A stretch of DNA of 64,000 bases from Panopea generosa (lineage: Eukaryota; Mollusca; Bivalvia; Adapedonta; Hiatellidae). The position numbers and the translations under genes are program-made. The stretch's first letter is position 1, and each line of letters starts with the position of its first letter. The DNA lies in contig CM055901.1 in the NCBI GenBank assembly GCA_029582155.1, forward strand, positions 57,410,740-57,474,739, in the 5' to 3' direction. The notes under the pieces are model-generated. The model was not told where the DNA came from, did not search any database, and saw only the letters and a program-made list of their open reading frames with translations. Shown here piece after piece: positions 1 through 13,975 of the stretch.

Positions 1-1719
1 TTAATCTACCTCAAATTCCTTTTTCTTTATCAAATTCACCATAAAACAATATACAAAAATAGGAAACTTGATAAACTGGATCTACTGAAATATGCAGCAG
101 CTACCTGGAGATTATAAAGACCAGTCATGCAGTGAGACGCTGGTTTCCATTTTCAATACCAGTGTTAATTTCTTTGCAATTTATTAATCTGAAAAATGTA
201 TAAACTAGTCATAATTACCTATTCAAGTATTCAAATTCAGTATCAGGCTATTAGTGGTTTAATTCTTATCTTTTGTCATTCAATTTTGACAAGTAATTAA
301 ATGAAACCGTAGTTAAACAAATTCCATTCTAAGTTCATAATACAAATTGATTTCCTACTGCTACCAAAGTGAGAGCTGCTTTATAATGGGTTAACAACTA
401 CGATCAATTTTGTGAAATTATATTTGTACAAGACGATGTCCCAACAATGTTTATCTGTGCCAACCATGGCAACATCAGAATATTGATTTGCATTATTGAT
501 CCAAAAACCCTTAAAAACATGCCGGATATTCTGCACACAGTGGAACGCTGTACGACTGTATAGAATATCCAATATTCAAACAACTGATTTTCATTATGCT
601 TATTTTTTTTTTATTCTCACATGCTTTTCAACTGACACAATCTCAGCATAAAAACATGCTCATCTCCCCTCCCCACTGAAGCCAGTATATCCATATCGGC
701 AATATTTCTGTGCACCCAGATATAACTTTGCGCTGTACTGTAATTAGTGCACTCGGCATTCAAATATTAACGAGCATAATGGGCTGCCTATCATGTTAAG
801 GAAGTGTACACTATTTTCCAATAAAGTCCATTAGACAGGAACAAGCCAGCATGGTCTCGCACCAATACAGATGAATGACATCACTTTGAGTCATGTATTG
901 ATTCATTTGTTGAATTCAAAAGATATCAAATATCGCCAAGACTCCGTATTCATATTCTTCTCTCACAGGATTTCTGGTTCTAATGGAGAAATGAATAATT
1001 GTATGATTAAAACACAAGCTGCACCGTCTCACCCAGTACGAAACACACAAAGTAAATTTTTTTTTGATACTTAAGTTTAGTGAAGAGGGGGAAACTTCAT
1101 TACTTAAATACAGAATGCAATTACAATAAAAGCCTGTCTTTATTGCTGAACTCTATTCATTTCATACAATAAAAAATGACTTTTTTTTTTAACGAAACAA
1201 CAAAATCCGAAGTCAAAAGATGCCTATTGGGGTACATTACACAAATCATTCTGAAAAAATGATCCTTTTTTATAAACCATTGTGTGGCCACTTAGGGACA
1301 CACAGCAATTTTGGTAAGTTTTCTTTCAATTCTATTTTATCTACTTGATGTATGTTAAATGCTGTCTTATTTTGCAGAGTGATGTACTTTTTTCATCTGT
1401 AACAGAGAAATCCAAAATCAGCAGATGCTGTATGCCTCACATCACACAAGTCCTTCAAGTGCGGAGGATATGTAAATGTTGTTAATTTTATTCCGAAGAA
1501 GACAGTAATGGTTACAGAAGGGTCCCGTAAAGATCAGTGTAAACATCAGTGTAAGCAAATTGGTTTTCCGAAGGCTTCAAATCATCTTCAGAAACTTTCA
1601 ATATGATTAATGATAAATCATGACATTCTTGGCAAAAGATGGTCATTTCCACTTGTATTCTGGTAAGTTGTTCTCATGCAGGGCAAAGCAAATACCAAAT
1701 GAGAGCAATGCATACATAA

Positions 1720-3245
1720 TTGTGGAACCGATGGATGCTCCCCAAGTGAGTGTTTGACTCTGTACCATATTCCCTTAGTGCTGATGGCTACTTGGTTGAA
1801 AAATACTAAACTGCATAGCAGGAACAATATGCGGCTCTGCACTTGACATAACTAATTCACAAATCATTGAACCGGAACAAAATGACAATATGTGCATATC
1901 CTAGTTAGTTTTACAAAATTAAAACCAGAGGTTGTAGCGAAATAGCGTCATGAAAACAATATGCACATCTCCACTTGGTAATCATGCATCCTAGCAAGTT
2001 TCATAAAATTCTAACCAGAGGTTGTAGAGAAATAGAGCAGAGAAGAGTTTGGTCACAGACAGAATGAAAGGGCCACAACTCTGTGAAAAATCATCGAACT
2101 TGAACACAAACAGCAAATTTCATAAAATTCCAACCTGAGGTTGTAGAGAAATAGTGCGGACAATAATTTGGTCACAGACTCAATGAAAGAGCCATAACTC
2201 CATGAAAATCATTGAACCAGAGCACAAAGACAATATGCGCATCTCCACTTGGTAGTGATGCATCATAGCAAGTTTCATAAAATTCCAACATGGGGTTGTA
2301 GAGAAATAGCACAGACAAGAATTTGGTCCAAGACAAAATCAAAGGGCAATACTCCATAAAAAATCACTGAACTGAAACATAAAGACAACATGCACAACTG
2401 CACTTGGTAATGATGCATCCTAGCAAGTTTCATAAAATTCCAACCTGAGGTTGTAGAGAAATAGTGAGGACAAAAATTTTGTCACAGACGCAATTAAAGG
2501 GCCATAACTCTGTAAAAAATCACATGTTCACTTGGTAGTGATGCATCTTAGCAAGTTTCATAAAATTCCAACATTGGGTTGAAGAGAAATAGCATGGACA
2601 AGAATTTGGTCAGACAGAATCAAACGTCCACAACTCTCTGATAAATCACTGAACCGGAACAAAAAGATATTATGCACATCTGCACTTGGTAATGATGCAT
2701 GGGGTTGTAGAGAAATAGCACAGACAAGAATTTGGTCCAAGACAAAATCAAAGGGCAATAACTCTGTAAAAAACACTGAACCGAAACATAAAGACAATAT
2801 GCACAACTGCACTTGGTAATGATGCATCCCAGCAAGTTTCATAAAATTCCAAACCGGAGGTTATAGAGACAAGAATTTGGTCAGACTCAAATAAAGGGCC
2901 ATAACTCCGTGAAAAATCATCAAACCGGAACACTAAGATATTATGTACATCTCCACTTGGTAGTGATGCATCCTAGCAAGTTTCATAAAATTCCAACATT
3001 GGGTTGTAGAGAAATAACCCGGACAAGAATTTGATCAGACAGAATCAAAGGGCCATAACTCCGTGAAAAATCATTGAACCGGAACAAAAAGATATTCTGT
3101 ACATCTCCACTTGGTAGTGATGCATCCTAGCAAGTTTCATAAAATTACAACCAGTGTTTGTAGAGAAATAGCCCGGACATGAAATTTGGTGACGCACGGA
3201 TGGACAAAACGGCGACTATATGCTTCCCCCCTTTGGGGGAGCATA
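1720..3245 (+). mobile_element. Tandem-core hairpin-ended element, copy 1
   Basis: It begins with GTGGAACCGATGGATGCTCCCC and ends with a hairpin built on TGCTTCCCCC and GGGGGAGCATA. Between them are about eight units of roughly 157 bp, recognisable by AAGTTTCATAAAATTCCAAC, TTGTAGAGAAATAG and GGGCCATAACTCCGTG. It has no coding capacity. The 5' ATGCTCCCC and 3' GGGGAGCAT ends are inverted copies of each other. The architecture resembles the 'pearl'-type elements described from bivalves and non-autonomous Helitron-like elements; I cannot confirm family membership. Confidence 0.8.
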
Positions 3246-3372
3246 ATAATGTACAATATATATTACATGCATGGTTTTAAAATACCTTACAAGAGCAATG
3301 TTTTTTTTTTTTAAATTTTGAATGGGATTTAGCGCCATTATCAACACATTTCGGGTTATAAATGGCTTATAT

Positions 3373-3536
3373 ATAGTCAAACCTGCATAAGCGGCCACCT
3401 CTGTTAAGCAGCCACATTTGTTATTTCCAATTTCTATGCTTTTTTAAACAAATTAACCTGCATTAAACAACAACCAGTCTTAAAAGGCCACTTTTGCTCT
3501 TTTCCTTGACTGCCTGCTAATGACAGGTTTGACTAT
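3373..3536. mobile_element. 164-bp MITE-like element
   Basis: It is bounded by ATAGTCAAACCTG and its reverse complement CAGGTTTGACTAT (13 bp, perfect). Subterminal AAGCGGCCACCT and AAAGGCCACTT blocks suggest internal repeats. Confidence 0.7.
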
Positions 3537-3539
3537 GGC

Positions 3540-3708
3540 ATACCAGTTTTATTGGTGACGGGAGACCTCTGAATAAATCGGAGAAGAGCCGTTGTCCTTC
3601 CGCATTAATAGCAAACTTTCCCACAGTATTTGGACTGAGCAGGACTTCAACCTACAACCTCATCGGGGAAAGGTAAGTGATTTTGAGATGGGGTCATAGA
3701 CCATGGAG
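3540..3708 (-). mobile_element. Putative tRNA-derived SINE, family D, second copy
   Basis: In the minus orientation it shares CACTTACCTTTCCCC, a B box-like GGTTGTAGGTTGAAGTCC, GGGAAAGTTTGCTATTA and the AATAAAACTGGTATGCC end with the copy at 33240. The plus-strand AG...GTAAGT pattern here looks like an exon but is explained by this repeat. Confidence 0.58.
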
Positions 3709-6700
3709 GACTTCCTACAGCAATACACGTATGATATGTAAGTACCTTGTGAGAGCAACACTGTATACACATATTATGTATGATGTTAAATACTCTCAAT
3801 ATCTTAAAATTTACTGCATTCGTTCATTTTGTTTACATAAAACAATTCCATAATAACATCTATAGACAGAAGAACTCGAGAATATCAGATCCAATACATC
3901 ACAATTGTACAGCTTTCATTTTTTTTTTTGTTCCTAGCCAAACAAGATTCTAATTTGCAATTCTGCGAAAACAATAAAATCTCACACAGTCTTAAAAGGT
4001 TTAACAGAATTCCTTCTGATTAAGTATCACCCCCAGGGATTAAATGATTACAACAAATGAAAAGCCTTAGAATACTAGAGTATGATTCACATAATTTATC
4101 ATCAGTCAGCAGGCAGCCACTGGAACAATAAAATACCATACCAGTGTTAACCAGGATTACTTCTTGTTTCAAATTTATTTCTCCCTTGTTGGAAAAAGTT
4201 ACATGCCACCATTTTTATCACAGCACTTTAACGTTCATTGTAACAAAGTATAAATAAAACATCCATTTTTTTCCCCACATATATATAGATATATATATAT
4301 CATGTATATAGAAATTAATTTTGATGAATTATGAATTTACAGCTTTCTTGAGACGATGCTTCTTAAACTAGCAACCTTTGTGTTATAACTATAATTTGAC
4401 TTCCGGCATAGTATGGTGTTCCATTTTTATGAACACAGAAAAGTTGATGTCAAATTTACTAATATATTTTTTCTACGCAACCATTTCTTTCCCCAGACTA
4501 TTTCATGATCATTTCAAATGCTTTTTTTATTTACTGACTTGGAACCAAACAGCATAAACCCTTGTCAGTATGCCAGGTAAATCATTGAAACAACAAGCTT
4601 AGAAATGAAATAAAATGAAGGAAAAATATTTTATTAATATACTGGATTTATGGAATTACATAAAATTCTCCCCTGTATTTGAAATTCATGGATTTTTCCT
4701 GCATTTGAAAGATTAATGTAAACCGAAAACTATTTTGTTTTGGCTAAGAATTAATAGCTAAACCATTTTTTGAGGGAATTATTACCGAGTTCCAAAAATG
4801 CAAATTTTACTATGATAAATGAGTTTCCACGAATAATCTGCTATTATCTGTACAGAGGGTCAATTTCTAAACAGTCCAGCATTCATTTCTCTTAAATGGG
4901 GGACCAGTAATGAATCCCAAAGAGTAAAGGAACCGGTATTTAACTATGCCAGAGAGCATAATTGTGTGTAATCTGCATCAGAGGGAACAAATTCCGAGCA
5001 CGATCAGGAACCCGTTCGCTGATCATGCGTAGTCATCATCAATAATTGTGGAGAACAATTTATGACAGACACTTGTAATACTGGGGAAATACTATTGATT
5101 ATTTTACAGTAATCATAAATTGGCTCTCCCTACATTAGACCTGCTGGCATCAAATTTGGATCGTTTCTGCCTGAAGTAAAGCCCAGAGGAATGCTACTAC
5201 AAAGATAATAGTGTTTGTAAAATATCATCATAACTGATAATGTCGACTGATCAGATATTTTTTGCAAACACTTATTACTAGTTTCAATTTTCAGGTGTAG
5301 AATATTTGAATACACATATAAAAACAGTTTCTCTTTAAGAAATTAAACACGTTTCTTAAATGGACACCCGACAACTTTCATAAATTTCACTTAACTCTGT
5401 TCCTGAAATCTATTTGTCTCTAAAGTGCAAATATGACCTTAAAACAAGTCAGTATGAGTTTTGTTTCCATTTTAGAAAGGAAGATAAAATCTATGAAGAT
5501 TTGCCCATAATTTTATTTCATTATAATTATTAATATAGTTATGGCAAAAAGCATAACAAATATGTTATTTTCTTTTTTTCATCGGTATGATAGACACAAT
5601 TCTGAAATAGCTTTAAGAACTTTTACTCATATGTCTAAAACTAATGTAATTTCACTAATTCTATAAAAGCTGTTAATAATTTCTAAATTTGCAAACTTCA
5701 GACAAATATTTGGAGGGTAATATGTTTATAATATGGTAATACAGTGACAGTTGTTTATAGTGTTAAGACTGATTTAAGAACACAAGTAAAGTTTTATTTC
5801 AACATTACAGTGTTCCTTTAACACAAAATAACTTGCTGTTGCTCCTAACAATGTAAATTTTTCTTAAAGAAATATCCTTCTATTTCTTTTTTAAATTTTT
5901 AGTTAATAAACAGGTAAAATTCCAGAAAATAGTGATATCTGGCATAGCAACAAAATTCCAGAAAATAAAGCGTTTTTTTTTTCTTTTCAGTGCAACAAAT
6001 GTTTGTACTTTCTAATTCCCAAGGCTAAGCTAAGTTTATTTATTAAATGAACTAAAAGCCTCAATATTTCTTCCCATTTTAGCATTGTGTGAAACTATCA
6101 ATTAAGTTGTCATCATAACCTTTTCTTTCTCATTTCAATTCAGTTCTTTTATTATGGAATTCAATCTGGAATACACAGTATTTAACTATACCTCTTTATT
6201 TCAACCCCTTACATCTCTAATAAAGATCAATAAATTTCTTGTTCTGCATTCTTTTTATCAAAAATTATGATCTTTCATAAACAACTTTTTCCCCCAGTAC
6301 AGAATATCATCAATAGTACAGGGATCAATTAAGTTATTCCCAAAATACCAAACCACCGAGAGTCGATTGATAAAATAAGACTTCAATAACAATTAGTGAC
6401 TCAAGTTTTATTGATAAAAACTCTTTGGTGACCTACAATGAGCTAAATAATGGTATTATATTCCCACATGAAAACGATGTTTATGAATCGAAAGTAATAA
6501 GGTCTTCAATGCCTAAAAACATTTGCTTTTATTAACTGCGAGTTCTCTTTCATGTAATGAAAGTAAGTAGTCTATATTGATTTAAATTACATCTTTACAA
6601 ATCCCGGTTGGCATCATTGACCTTTGTACAAACAATATCAATATATTTTTGGAAGATAATGGAATATTCTAGTTCACAAATACAATATAATGCTGTAGAC

Positions 6701-7580
6701 TTTCAGGAACTACAACTTGTTACTTATTCATCTATAAATGTGACATATCGCGCCATCTTGGTTGCAAAATGATGGTGTCTGCACTCAGTAAATTTGACTT
6801 TACCATCTGAATTTGAGGAAAATTCAGCTTAGAAGAGCTTTAGAAATTACAAAATTTATATGACAGAAAGTTAACTTCACTTCTACGATGTGTTTTTCAC
6901 TAAGAGCCACACAATATACACACTGTCATTCAGATTAAGAGTGTTTATGCTTCTGTTTCAACATTTAATTTAAATACAACATAATAACACAATTTTAGCT
7001 GTTTTTTTTTTTTTATTAAAAATATCAAATACCGAAGAAACCATACGCATTTTACTGGAACCAGTCAAAAATCATGTTTCATCTTGCTGCATTTCTTAGA
7101 TTTGAAATTTTAGGTTTTTAAGTGTAAAGTATATACCTAAATGTGTTGGGAGAAACAAAATCCTGGTCTAAACAATTGACAAATGGGGGTATGATTGAAA
7201 TAAACAACATTTTACAAAAAGAGCTGAGCAAAACAGTGAGGGACTGGTTTAAAACATTTATTCAATTAGAATTTTCTCCCAACTAGATGTTCTTCCACAG
7301 AATGTTGACCCGTGCTGTATATCTGCAATGGAATGCTGGCTATAATTAATCCTATTTGTTTCAATGGAAACTCCGTATTGATTTGGAGACTGTCTTGTTC
7401 ATGGGAATGGACGACTTCACCATAATTGGCAATTGCCACTCTGTATAAACAGCATTCATATCGTGCTGTTCGATTCTTTACTGTTTGTTTCATGATCGGC
7501 AGCCATTACTTGTATAATGAGATTGAAATTTAGTTGGTTTCTTGGGACAGTATTATCTCCATATTCACAATTTGACTTTC

Positions 7581-7738
7581 ACTATTAATGGAAAGATTCC
7601 AGAATTGAGCTTACACTATTAATGGAAAGATTCCAGAATTGAGCTTACACTATTAATGGAAAGATTCCAGAATTGAGCTTACACTATTAAAGGAAAGATT
7701 CCAGAATTGAGCTTACACTATTAAAGGAAAGATTTACA
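7581..7738 (+). repeat. 34-bp tandem repeat, about five units
   Basis: Unit ACTATTAATGGAAAGATTCC followed by AGAATTGAGCTTAC. The units are almost identical, with ATTAAAGG in the last two. Confidence 0.95.
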
Positions 7739-7933
7739 GAATGTGGAGTCCATATAGTATCACCATGTATAGATAAATGCTGTAACATTGTGTTGTCTGG
7801 TTATTCTCCTTATGTTTACTAGGGTTCCTCTCCCTATTTTTTCCCCCAATTATTACAAAACTGACTTTTAACACCTTGGTACTGTTTTGTGTGCAATGTT
7901 TTTCAGAACAATAATGTAAAGATCACTGTCACC

Positions 7934-8051
7934 TGAATGTTACCTGTATAATGAATGTAACATGTATCATGAATGTTATGTGTATCATGAATTTTACACG
8001 TATAATGAAGGTTACATGTATCATGAATGATATGTGTATAATGAATGTTAC
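7934..8051 (+). repeat. ~20-bp degenerate tandem repeat
   Basis: About six units of ATGAATGTTACATGTATC type. It lies directly upstream of the TIR element at 8072. Confidence 0.85.
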
Positions 8052-8071
8052 ATAAAGTTTCTTCAACTAGT

Positions 8072-8906
8072 ACACTCAGGTCCCGTTATAACGCGGCTCT
8101 TGGGGTCTACAAAACGAAACCGCGCTTTAGCGATAATTACCCCGAAAAAAGTCAATGTCAGTTACTCACACCTATCGTGCTATCCGACTCTAAGTGAATA
8201 GTATTGTTTGCATTGTAATATGACACAACGCGTATTTGGTTACAACAGATACACCGAGATATGTATATAATTAATACAAAAAAAATAAAAGAAAGGAAAA
8301 TGCTTTCGTGATTCAATTAAACTAAAATTGGCAGCCATTTCCGTTTAACCCAAAGGAGAAAATACTGTGTCTTTATAAAAATTGCGCTTCAATTCAAACT
8401 CAACGCTATTAGTGTTAAAAAAATAAAAATATATATCTGAAGTATTAACAACAATATAATAGTAAACATAAGTTTGTGTTTACGATCCGATAAGATACCC
8501 GCGATAAATTAATACCTGTCAACCGCTTCGTTGCTTGATCACGTGATCACTCCATAATAACAAAGTTTGCATATGGCTTCTGTGTTTGGCACGTGTCAGC
8601 ATTTATTGAAGCACTCCAGATTATTACAAACTGTTTATATTCAATGTATGCATGAATCACTTAAACTATCCTTTAAAACCATGAGGTAATGGTAATAGTT
8701 TGTTATAATCAAGGCTAATTAGTGAGTAGAAGATGAGTGATTATCAAATCAAAACATGGCGACCATCTATTATTTGGTTGTCATTTGATCATTCATGCAG
8801 ATTTTCAAATTATTTATCACTATTCCCCCACCCCCTTCAAAAGATGGGAGCCAAGCAAAAATCGTGTTATAACGGAATTTGCGTTATATCGGACCGCGTT
8901 ATTAAT
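8072..8906. mobile_element. TIR element with TTATAACG ends, copy 1
   Basis: Its left end GGTCCCGTTATAACGCGG and right end CCGCGTTATTAA form imperfect terminal inverted repeats. Subterminal TGTTATAACGGAATTTGCG is shared with the element at 15954. It has no transposase. The ends resemble Tc1/mariner-pogo (Tigger) type DNA transposons; the family is not certain. Confidence 0.62.
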
Positions 8907-10484
8907 TCTTAATACCATAGTATAACTATGGTATTTTTTCTAGGTTTACACAAATAAGTTATACAATAGCGTCAAATACATTACATGTTGTATGCTCTTG
9001 TGGCAATAAGAGCCAAAGAGTTGAAGGAATTGATGGTAAAACTAATTTTTCCAGCAGATGCGGGAGAGGGGATTCTGGTGAGCATGGTTGCAAGAAAAAC
9101 CAGAAGTAACAGTGCCAAATACTCTCGCAATCATGTTTTAACAATATGGAACATTATCACCATTCCACTTCAGAACTCTCCTGCTAATGGGAACTACAGA
9201 AAGTAGAAAGTGTATAGGAAAACTGACTATGTCCCAAACTGGCATAATTATATTTTATGTTTAACAGTCTTATATTTATGATCAACAATATAGTATTCAC
9301 ATTATTGAGAGATTTGGAAGTACACCTGGGAATAGCACTGGTATTTTTAACTTCTTTTATTGATGGACTTTTTTCTTGGAATGCAATAAAACGGTGGATG
9401 GGTCAAATAAATAGGGGAATTATCCCTGGTGCCAGCAATGAAAGTGCCGAAAGGGTATTACCAAAGAGTTCGATAAATTATAAGGGATGACTGTTTTTTT
9501 TTTTTATTAATACCGGTTTAGGAACTGGTCAATCAAGAACAGTCACTTTTGACTTAAGTTTTGAGTACCTGATTCTGCTTAAAAATGTAAGACATCAATT
9601 AAAAGGAATTAGCTCCCTTGATTATTTGTTACAGATCATGAATGTAACAGTGATGTAGACATTCAACTCCACTCCCAGGTCTAAATCAATCTGTCCTGAA
9701 CACTTCCACCATGTTCTGTTCTGAGCAAGTTTCCACATCAGGCAATCTATTAAGAACAGTATGCTCTGAGCAACTCCTCCCTCCCACAATAAAAACAGAT
9801 TTAACCATATTTGAACACATTCAGGTCTCTAGTCTGGGAGGTCTTTTTATCAATTTCTGTTTGCATAACAACCCATTCTCACTCACAAAAACAGAATGTT
9901 GAAACCGTCAGTAAAATGAATAAATCAATTGTTCAAATTCATCACTGCCAAGGTAAATGACCCATGACAGCACTAACATTAATAACCAATATACACTTCC
10001 TTTGTGTTATGGGATGTATTTCACAAAAACACAGTGAACCGTTAATTATTTTGTGCTCATTTTTTTCTTTTTTTTTCTTTTTGGCTACATTGTTGACAGC
10101 GAAAATTAGAAATGCAGCAGAAGATTAGCAGTGAAGCGAGCAGAAAGTGAGGTTAAGTTACACGCTGTGGGCCAGAAGGTATGTAGAGTGGGTGATCATC
10201 TGCAAATACTGATGGGTACAAGTGATTGAGATCTGCCAACAATGCTACAGAGCATGCAGGTAAACATACCTGGACTGACTTGGTACACATGCAAGACAAA
10301 CAATAACCAGACTATTACTGTCATACTGACTCAATTAATAGCAGCAAAGTGTACGAACACAATAACTGTACACAAGCAACTTCATTGATAAATATAATGA
10401 CTGAAACAACTTCAGAACAGAGCTTTCGCTACAGATTGGACATTTGTAAGGTTTTATGCTATTTTTGGTGTTTAGCATCACTTT

Positions 10485-10735
10485 CAAACATTTTTCAATG
10501 TCTACTTGAGACAGAATTCTAAGCACTTCCACACTTAAGTATCATGCCACAGACACATGATTTGATACCCCACCCAGTCACATTATACTGACACCCAGCC
10601 AACCAGACCTAGCACTATCCTCTAAATGCTAAGCGTAAAGGGATGAAGCCTTAAGTACCAGTTTTTAAGATTTTGGTATGACCCCCCCGCCCAGGACCTT
10701 CTGCATCCAAGGCAGATGCTCTACCTACCGACCAT
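10485..10735 (-). mobile_element. SINE family A, diverged copy
   Basis: It shares the body sequence (GATACCCCACCCAGTCACAT, CCAGACCTAGCAC, TCTTTGGTATGACC-like) with the full copies, but the promoter boxes are decayed. No target duplication was identified. Confidence 0.8.
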
Positions 10736-10739
10736 GCTT

Positions 10740-10830
10740 CTTACATAAATTGGTATCCAGTTTTATTAGTGATGGAGAAAACCCTAAGTAGGAATCTGAG
10801 TCTTTAGCTGAATTAAATAGGGCGTTAATG
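10740..10830 (-). mobile_element. Fragment of SINE family D
   Basis: ATCCAGTTTTATTAGTGATG followed by GAGAAAACCCT matches the 3' part of the copy at 3540. Only this end is recognisable. Confidence 0.4.
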
Positions 10831-10894
10831 GATAGGTTTTTATTATTTGGATATCTGACCCACTGTCTCAGTAGACGCAATATAAACAAGAAAT

Positions 10895-11790
10895 ATTGGT
10901 GGAACCGATGGATGCTCCCCAAGTGAATGTTTGACTCAGTACCATATTCCCTTAGTGCTGATGGCTACTTGGTTGAAATACCAAACTGCATAGCAGGAAC
11001 AATATGTGACTCTGCACTTGACAGAACTCATTCGCAAATCATTGAACTGGAACAAAATGACAATATGTGCATATCCTAGCTAGTTTTACAAAATTAAAAC
11101 CAGAGGTTGTAGCAAAGTAGAGTCATAAAGACAATATGCACATTACCACTTGGTAATCATGTTTCATAAAATTCCAACCAGAGGTTGTAGAGAAATAGAG
11201 CGGAGAAGAGTTTGGTCACAGACAGAATGAAAGGGCCACAACTCCGTGAAAAATCATCGAACTGGAACACAAACATAGCAAATTTCATAAAATTCCAACC
11301 TGAGATCATAGAGAAATAGCAGGGAAAATAATTTGGTCAGACTCAATGAAAGGGCCATAACTCTGTGAAAATCATCGAACCGGAACACAAATACAATATG
11401 TGCATCTCCACTTGGTAGTGATGCATCCTAGCAAGTTTCATAAAATTCCAACATGGGGTTGTAGAGAAATATCGCTGACAAGAATTTGGTCAAACAAATT
11501 CAAAGGGCCACAACTCCGTGAAAAATCATCAAAACAAAACAAAAAGACAATATGTATATCTGCACTTAGTAATGATGCATCCTAGCAAGTTTCATAAAAT
11601 TCCAACATTGGATTGTAGAGAAATAGCACAGACAAGAATTTGGTCACAGACAGATTCAAAGGGCCATAACTCCATGAAAAATCATCGAACCAGAATACAA
11701 AGATATTATGCGCATTTGCACTTGGTAGTGATACATCCTAGCAAGTTTCATAAAATTCCAACATTGGGTTGTAGAAAATAGCCCGGCAAA
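10895..11790 (+). mobile_element. Tandem-core hairpin-ended element, copy 2 (3' truncated)
   Basis: It has the same 5' end (TTGGTGGAACCGATGGATGC) and the same core units as the copy at 1720. It breaks off after TTGTAGAAAATAGCCCGG without the 3' terminal hairpin. It lies directly next to a SINE copy at 10485-10735. Confidence 0.8.
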
Positions 11791-13366
11791 AGTAATCTTG
11801 AGACACGGTCTTACACCATTAATTTTCTTATAATTAAAGAAACTTTAAATCAACTGTGAATTTATAAACCCTTCAACTAAACAAAGAATAGCAATTTTAT
11901 AGGAAAAAGTGGAATTACTAGAGAACTAAACATTAATTTTATTTTTTTTCGTTCATCCATTTATTACACCTAATAATAGAGCACAGCTGTAATCTATCTA
12001 TAGGTAAAGAGACAATGTGTGCAAGCATATTTTGGAACTCTGAGGTAGGCATTAATTAAATATTGGAGCAATAAATTAGGTTCTTGCATTTTGCTGCATG
12101 TTGTTTTGATGTTCGCGTTCTGGGTGTTTACGAAGAAAATCTAACAAAAAAAACGAGTTTAAATACCAAATGATGGCTGACTTTACCCTTAAATTCGGGT
12201 AAGAATGATGTTAAAACCAATGTAAGGTGTTTGAACTACGGAAACAGTTTATACTAATTGAGTTAGCTATTTACTGTCTGCCAGTAACTAAAAACATGCA
12301 ATTTATATTTTTATTTTATATCATTGTTTATGAAGGCAAGATCAATTAAGAGCAAAATGTAGTGATTAATTTTATGTGGATGTACAGAATGGAATATTAC
12401 AGGCCTCTTTTATTGCACAAAAGTAAAAGGTAGATTGCTACATACTTATTTCTTATTGAAGTTTTAGCAGCAATTTGGCAGCCTTTAAAATACATTATAC
12501 AGTAATAAGACAACTGCATCATTAGCCAAACATATTTTTGCACTTAACATGCTATATATAACAGGAGTATCTCTTGATCAATCAAATTTATACAAAAACA
12601 CATCCTACTTTTCTCTCATAAGACATTTTTTTTTATATAGGCCAGGATGAAAACAATATTTTGTTGGAATTATAGACCCTAACCAAGTTACTTACTTCTA
12701 TTTTGCTGCTGTTTAATTTTTTACTCATTCTGTTTTTTTGTTGTTGTTTTTACTGTCCTTAATAAATCAGTATTTTGTTTGCTATGCTCTGACCATATAT
12801 TTTACACTCCATTTTTGATTTTAAATGTCCTATTGAACAAAAAATGGTCAGAAAAGTACAATGCTTTGAGTGTCAATAAAAAAAGTTTGGGTAGGCTGTA
12901 ATTTGAGTGGTGAGATTGAAGAATGACAAACATTTTTTTAAGATGGCTTTAACACCAATTTCTTTCAAATATACCCCATAACTTGAACAATACCGAAATG
13001 AGTTTTGTCTGCAACAAACACCAAATAAGACAATTATTCAGAATGTCTTTAATTCTTTTGATCTCTCCAGTGATCAAAACTTCCACTAAAAACTTTTTGA
13101 TCTGATTTCAGCATTGTGCTTGAAGAGACAAAGAAATTAGTTCTATTCATGAAGTGTTAAAACAATGTTCATAATAATATAGTTCATATAATTTTTTTTT
13201 ATATTGTTTTCATAAATACAAGGGGCTTATTTTTCCATAGCTTATAACTTGTGAAATGAATGCTACCTACTTAGTCTGCCTTTTGGAATACCAAGAATTT
13301 GAAATCACATTTGGTGGCTCATACAGACAATGTACAGGTCACATAAGAGTAACAGGGTTCATACAG

Positions 13367-13675
13367 TTGTATGGTGTTAAGCGTTGCTTTCAACATTTTT
13401 TTTAGTCATATCGCAATGGTGTCTACTTGTGACAGTATTCTAAGCGCTGTCACACTGGAGTATCATGCCGCAGACACATGGTATGATACCCCACCCAGTC
13501 ACATTATACTGACACCGGGCCGACCAGACCTAGAACTCTCCTCTAAATACTGAGCGTCAAGCGAGGAAGCTTCTAGTACCATTTTTAAAGTCTTTGGTAT
13601 GACCTGGTCGGGGATTGAACCCACAACCTTCCGCATGCAAGGCGGACGCTCTACCACTAGACCATGTCGCGGTCT
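13367..13675 (-). mobile_element. tRNA-derived SINE, family A, full copy with TSD
   Basis: On the minus strand the head reads as a tRNA relic with an A box (TCTAGTGGTAGAGCGTCC) and a B box (GGTTCAATCCC). A non-tRNA body and an ACAACA-type tail follow. Perfect 12-bp target duplications GGGTTCATACAG flank it (13355-13366 and 13676-13687), which fixes both ends. It is not a functional tRNA gene. Confidence 0.9.
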
Positions 13676-13803
13676 GGGTTCATACAGATATGGACTGATA
13701 AAATTCAAGCACTTTTTAAGGTCTAAATTTCAATTTCAAGCACTAAAATAGATGAACTCGCCATACATACTGTACCTTAGGAGTTCCTGCACAGCTATCG
13801 GAG

Positions 13804-13833
13804 GGGCTAGTTACAATATTGTGTAACTAGCCC
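13804..13833. repeat. 12-bp inverted repeat hairpin
   Basis: GGGCTAGTTACA-ATATTG-TGTAACTAGCCC, a perfect stem with a 6-nt loop. An imperfect extension continues outward (CAGCT...AGCTG). It could be the end of a mobile element. Confidence 0.85.
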
Positions 13834-13887
13834 AGCTGTCTCTCCCAATAAAGACAATGTAAACATATGAACAGCAACATAGGCCAT

Positions 13888-13975
13888 AATAAATTAATTG
13901 CTAGATTATCATCCCCCCACCTAATTTGCATGCCGCCCCGACCCTTTTTATTTCATAAAAAAAAATTGTTAAAAA
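13888..13975. repeat. Dispersed repeat fragment, copy 1
   Basis: GGCCATAATAAATTAATTGC, TAGATTATCATCC and GCCGCCCCGACCCTTT are shared with 58888-58980 in the same orientation. The family is unknown. Confidence 0.7.

Noticed and set aside
2558-2933. Overlapping minus-strand ORFs of 61-94 aa
   Set aside because: They are translations of the ~157-bp tandem core and repeat with the units.
3628-3672. Plus-strand exon-like segment between a CAG acceptor and a GTAAGT donor
   Set aside because: It matches SINE family D on the minus strand and encodes nothing recognisable.
13600-13675. tRNA gene suggested by A and B boxes
   Set aside because: No cloverleaf with a proper acceptor stem could be formed by eye, and it is the head of a SINE with target duplications. 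The same applies at 58070-58136.
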